From: Lysobacterales bacterium
Lineage (GTDB): Bacteria > Pseudomonadota > Gammaproteobacteria > Xanthomonadales > Xanthomonadaceae
DNA length: 8,241 nt
Direction: 5' to 3'
Assembly (NCBI GenBank): GCA_015655035.1
Contig: JAATFS010000315.1
Span: forward strand, 1 to 8,241
The notes beneath the pieces were generated by a model. The model did not search any database, was not told the DNA's origin, and saw nothing but the letters and a program-made list of their open reading frames with translations. The position numbers and the translations under genes are program-made. Shown piece after piece: positions 5,755-8,241 of this stretch (position 1 is the stretch's first letter; each line of letters opens with the position of its first letter).

Positions 5755-6939
5755 TCAGCTCGCGCGGGCCTGCGGCGGCAGGTTTGCCTGGATGATGCGG
5801 TGGATGTCCGCGTCAGCCTCCTGCAACTGCCTGGCATAGACATCGGTGGCGAACAACGCGCCCTTGGCGAACTGGGTCGGCAGTACGCTGCCCTTCTGGT
5901 CGTGCAGATTGACCTCGGCCTTCATCGATAACCCGATCCGCAATGGATTGTCGGCCAGCTGCTTTGCATCCACCTCGATACGCACCGGCACGCGCTGCAC
6001 GATCTTGATCCAGTTGCCGCTGGCGTTCTGTGCCGGCAGCAGCGAGAACGCGCTGCCCGTCCCCAGCCCCAGGCTCTCGACGTGGCCGGTGTAGCTCACG
6101 CCGCCGCCGTACAGGTCCGAACGCAACTCCACTTCCTGGCCCAGGCGCATATGCTTGAGCTGGGTTTCCTTGAAATTGGCCTCGACCCACACCTGCTCCA
6201 GCGGCACCACCGCCATCAGCGCGGCCCCCGGCTGTACGCGCTGGCCGACCTGCACCGCGCGCCGTGCGACATAGCCGGACACTGGCGCCAGGATCGCGCT
6301 GCGCGCATTGTTGAGATAGGCCTGTCGCAGCTGCGCGGCGGCGGCCTGCACGTCCGGCTGGGTATCCACCACGGTGTCGTCGACCAGCGCGCGGCTGCGC
6401 TCGAACTGTTCACGCGAACCGCTGACGGCGGCTTCGGCAGCGGCCAATTCGTCACCGGCATGCGCCAGTTCCTCGCTGGAGATGGCGCCGCTGGCAGCCA
6501 GATCCTTGCGCCGGGCGAAATCCGCGCGCGCACGCTGCAACGTCACCTGCCGCGAGGAAAGATCTGCCTGCGCCCCCTCTACGCTGCGGTACAGCCCGCG
6601 CACCTGGCGCACCGTCTTGGCAAGGTTGGCCTCGGCCTGCTGCAACGCGACCTGGGTATCGGCCGGGTCCAGTTGCACCAGCAACTGGCCGCGCTCCACG
6701 CGCATGCCGTCTTCGGCGCCGATGCTGACCACGGTGCCCCCCACCAATGGGGTGATCTGCACCTGGTTGCCCTGCACATAGGCATCGTCGGTCTCTTCGT
6801 GCCAGCGACCGACCGCGACGTACCACACCACCAGCGCGATCAAGACCAGGACCACCAGCACCGCGAAGATTCTCAGCAGCAGGCCGCGGCGGCTCGGTGC
6901 AGTAGCGGCGGGGGAAACGGAATTAGCAGATTGACTCAT
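5755..6939 (-). CDS. emrA: EmrA-type periplasmic adaptor (membrane-fusion protein, HlyD family)
   Basis: The adaptor anchors in the inner membrane and links EmrB to the outer-membrane channel. The 394 residues are close to the usual EmrA size. A single membrane helix lies at about 20-43, after a short cytoplasmic tail containing RR (17-18). The first half of the lipoyl domain includes TDDAYVQGNQVQITPLVGG (50-68) and RGQLLVQLDPAD (83-94). A long helical hairpin rich in Ala, Gln and Arg spans about 95-212. The second lipoyl half starts at ILAPVSGYVARRAVQVGQ (216-233). The beta-barrel part holds WVEANFKETQL (251-261) and LLPAQNASGNWIKIVQRVPV (300-319), both hallmarks of EmrA. The gene begins 11 nt after the outer-membrane factor gene ends; GAGAG, overlapping that stop codon, is the likely ribosome site. 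No anomaly seen. Confidence 0.95.
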   Translation of the reverse strand: MSQSANSVSPAATAPSRRGLLLRIFAVLVVLVLIALVVWYVAVGRWHEETDDAYVQGNQVQITPLVGGTVVSIGAEDGMRVERGQLLVQLDPADTQVALQQAEANLAKTVRQVRGLYRSVEGAQADLSSRQVTLQRARADFARRKDLAASGAISSEELAHAGDELAAAEAAVSGSREQFERSRALVDDTVVDTQPDVQAAAAQLRQAYLNNARSAILAPVSGYVARRAVQVGQRVQPGAALMAVVPLEQVWVEANFKETQLKHMRLGQEVELRSDLYGGGVSYTGHVESLGLGTGSAFSLLPAQNASGNWIKIVQRVPVRIEVDAKQLADNPLRIGLSMKAEVNLHDQKGSVLPTQFAKGALFATDVYARQLQEADADIHRIIQANLPPQARAS

Positions 6940-6950
6940 GGGACGGGCTC

Positions 6951-8240
6951 TCAGGAATGCGTGGATTCGGGGGCGGTGGTGGTTGCGGCGGACGCGGCAG
7001 CGGGAGCGAACCCGCCGCCCAGCGCCCGGCGCAGCTTCACCGACGCAAGCAACTGCTGCGATTGCAGCGTGGCCATGCGCTCGCGTGCCGCCAGCAATTG
7101 CTGTTCGACACTCAATACTTCAAGAAAGCTGCCGATGCCGGCGCGATAGCGCTGCTGCGCCAGGTCGAAGGCGGCGTCGGCGGTCCGCAATGCCTCGTCC
7201 TGCGAATGCGTCTGCTCATCCAGCGAGCGCATCGCGTTGACCTGGTCGGCCACCTCACGCAGCGCATCGAGCACTTTCTGGTTGTAGTCGGCCACGGCCA
7301 GGTCGTACTCCGCGTCGCGCGCCGCCAGGTTGGCTCGCAACGCACCTCCGTCGAAGATCGGCAGGCTCAGTGCCGGCGCCACCACACCGAACACCGAGGC
7401 GTTCTTGAACAGCTGGCCGACGTCCTTGTTGACCACTCCCCCCAACGCCGTCAGGTTGAGACTCGGATAGAACTGGGTCTTGGCCGAGGTGATCTCCTTG
7501 CCGGCCGCCTCCACCCGCCAGCGCGCGGCCACCACGTCCGGGCGATGGCCGAGCAGTTCAGCCGGCAGGACGCTCGGCAATTGCAGCGCCAGCGGGTTGC
7601 CCAACGCCGGCCGGGTGATGCGCAGCCCGCGATCCGGCCCCTGCCCGACCAATGCCGCCAGCGCGGTCTGAGCGTCGTCGATCTGCAATTGCGCCGACTG
7701 CAGCTGCTGCCGCGCGGCCGGCACCCGGCTCTCCGCCTGGCGCACCTGCAAGTCGCTGTCGATCCCGGCACTACGGCGCTGCCGGGTCAGATCCAGGGTT
7801 TTCTGCGATCGCGTCAACTCATCGCTTGCCACCTCATGCAGGCTCCACGCATAGGACAGCTGCGCGTAGGCTTCGGCGATCGCCGAAGACAAGGTCAGCC
7901 GCGCGGCCTGGGCGTCGACGTCGGAGGCATGCAGTTGGTCCACCGCCGCTTCCCAGGCGGCGCGCTTGCCTCCCCACAGATCGAATCCATAGCTGAAATC
8001 CAGCACCAGTTGGGAGCTGCCGGCGTAGCTGCCACCGAGTTCGTCGCCCACCATCGATTCGGGCAATCGCAGGCCGGTGTAGCCACCGGACACCGACAGG
8101 CTGGGCTTGCGCTTGGCATCGACCACGCCGACCTGGGCCTTCGCCTGGCGCAGACGCGCTTGCGCGGCAGCCAGGCTGGGGCTGCTGTTCAGGCCTTCGG
8201 CAATAAGTGCGTCCAGTTGCGGATCGGCCAGCGCGCGCCA
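6951..8240 (-). CDS. emrC: Outer-membrane efflux channel, NodT/OprM family (EmrC-like), 5' end missing
   Basis: A TolC-like channel protein that completes the pump across the outer membrane. The frame is open from the right edge (WRALADPQLDALIAEGL) to TGA 6953-6951, giving 429 residues. Family members have about 460-500, so roughly the first 30-60, including any signal peptide or lipobox, lie beyond the window. Two outer-membrane efflux repeats are visible. The first runs from the edge to about 7640. The second begins around the strongly conserved LLGHRPDVVAARWRVEAAG (near 7555-7500) and continues through SAKTQFYPSLNLTALGG to QQRYRAGIGSFLEVLSVEQQ (near 7170-7110). A GTG at 8126 is internal, because homology continues upstream of it. 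As first gene before emrA and emrB it matches the emrCAB order of Stenotrophomonas maltophilia, where a MarR-type regulator (EmrR) precedes emrC; any such gene here would lie to the right of the window. The symbol rests on operon context. Confidence 0.9.
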   Translation of the reverse strand, partial: WRALADPQLDALIAEGLNSSPSLAAAQARLRQAKAQVGVVDAKRKPSLSVSGGYTGLRLPESMVGDELGGSYAGSSQLVLDFSYGFDLWGGKRAAWEAAVDQLHASDVDAQAARLTLSSAIAEAYAQLSYAWSLHEVASDELTRSQKTLDLTRQRRSAGIDSDLQVRQAESRVPAARQQLQSAQLQIDDAQTALAALVGQGPDRGLRITRPALGNPLALQLPSVLPAELLGHRPDVVAARWRVEAAGKEITSAKTQFYPSLNLTALGGVVNKDVGQLFKNASVFGVVAPALSLPIFDGGALRANLAARDAEYDLAVADYNQKVLDALREVADQVNAMRSLDEQTHSQDEALRTADAAFDLAQQRYRAGIGSFLEVLSVEQQLLAARERMATLQSQQLLASVKLRRALGGGFAPAAASAATTTAPESTHS

Positions 8241-8241
8241 C

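Noticed and set aside
6082..7149. Plus-strand open frame (355 codons) opposite emrA and the end of emrC
   Set aside because: It spans two confident genes and their junction on the other strand, and its composition is that of an antisense shadow.
8126..8126. GTG at 8126 (minus) as the start of the outer-membrane factor gene
   Set aside because: The reading frame continues upstream to the window edge with typical family sequence (DPQLDALIAEGL, LAAAQARLRQA), so this codon is internal.

Overview
GC-rich (about two-thirds G+C by eye), densely coded chromosomal DNA. The gene content and order fit the Xanthomonadaceae, most likely Xanthomonas or a close relative such as Stenotrophomonas. The evidence is a malonate decarboxylase locus with a divergent LysR regulator, and an EmrCAB efflux operon with the outer-membrane gene first, an order described for Stenotrophomonas maltophilia. 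The genus is an inference from recalled family features. No mobile element, CRISPR array or phage gene was seen.

Layout. Positions 1-1315 (minus) hold the first 438 codons of mdcA, the acyl-carrier-protein transferase subunit of malonate decarboxylase; the gene runs off the left edge. A 133-bp divergent intergenic region (1316-1448) with several overlapping dyads, including a LysR-type T-N11-A box, separates it from a LysR-family regulator (1449-2297, plus), the likely regulator of the mdc genes. A short convergent gap with a GC hairpin follows. Next is a lipoprotein made of two tandem SGNH/GDSL hydrolase domains (2344-3843, minus).

Positions 3844-3987 are a divergent promoter region for that hydrolase (minus) and for tRNA-Leu(CAG) (3988-4074, plus). 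The tRNA has a near-consensus promoter and a clear intrinsic terminator (4088-4110). That terminator also faces the end of an efflux operon transcribed from the right: emrC-like outer-membrane factor (6951-8240, 5' end beyond the window), emrA membrane-fusion protein (5755-6939) and emrB 14-TM transporter (4193-5746). These are spaced 11 and 8 nt apart and end in a 13-bp hairpin. The three proteins should form a tripartite channel from inner membrane to outside that exports hydrophobic toxic compounds.

Everything large in the window belongs to a known family, and I do not see a new system. The points most worth a second look are the tandem SGNH lipoprotein, whose N-terminal domain has Gly in place of the catalytic Asp while its C-terminal domain is intact, and the structured mdcA/lysR intergenic region.
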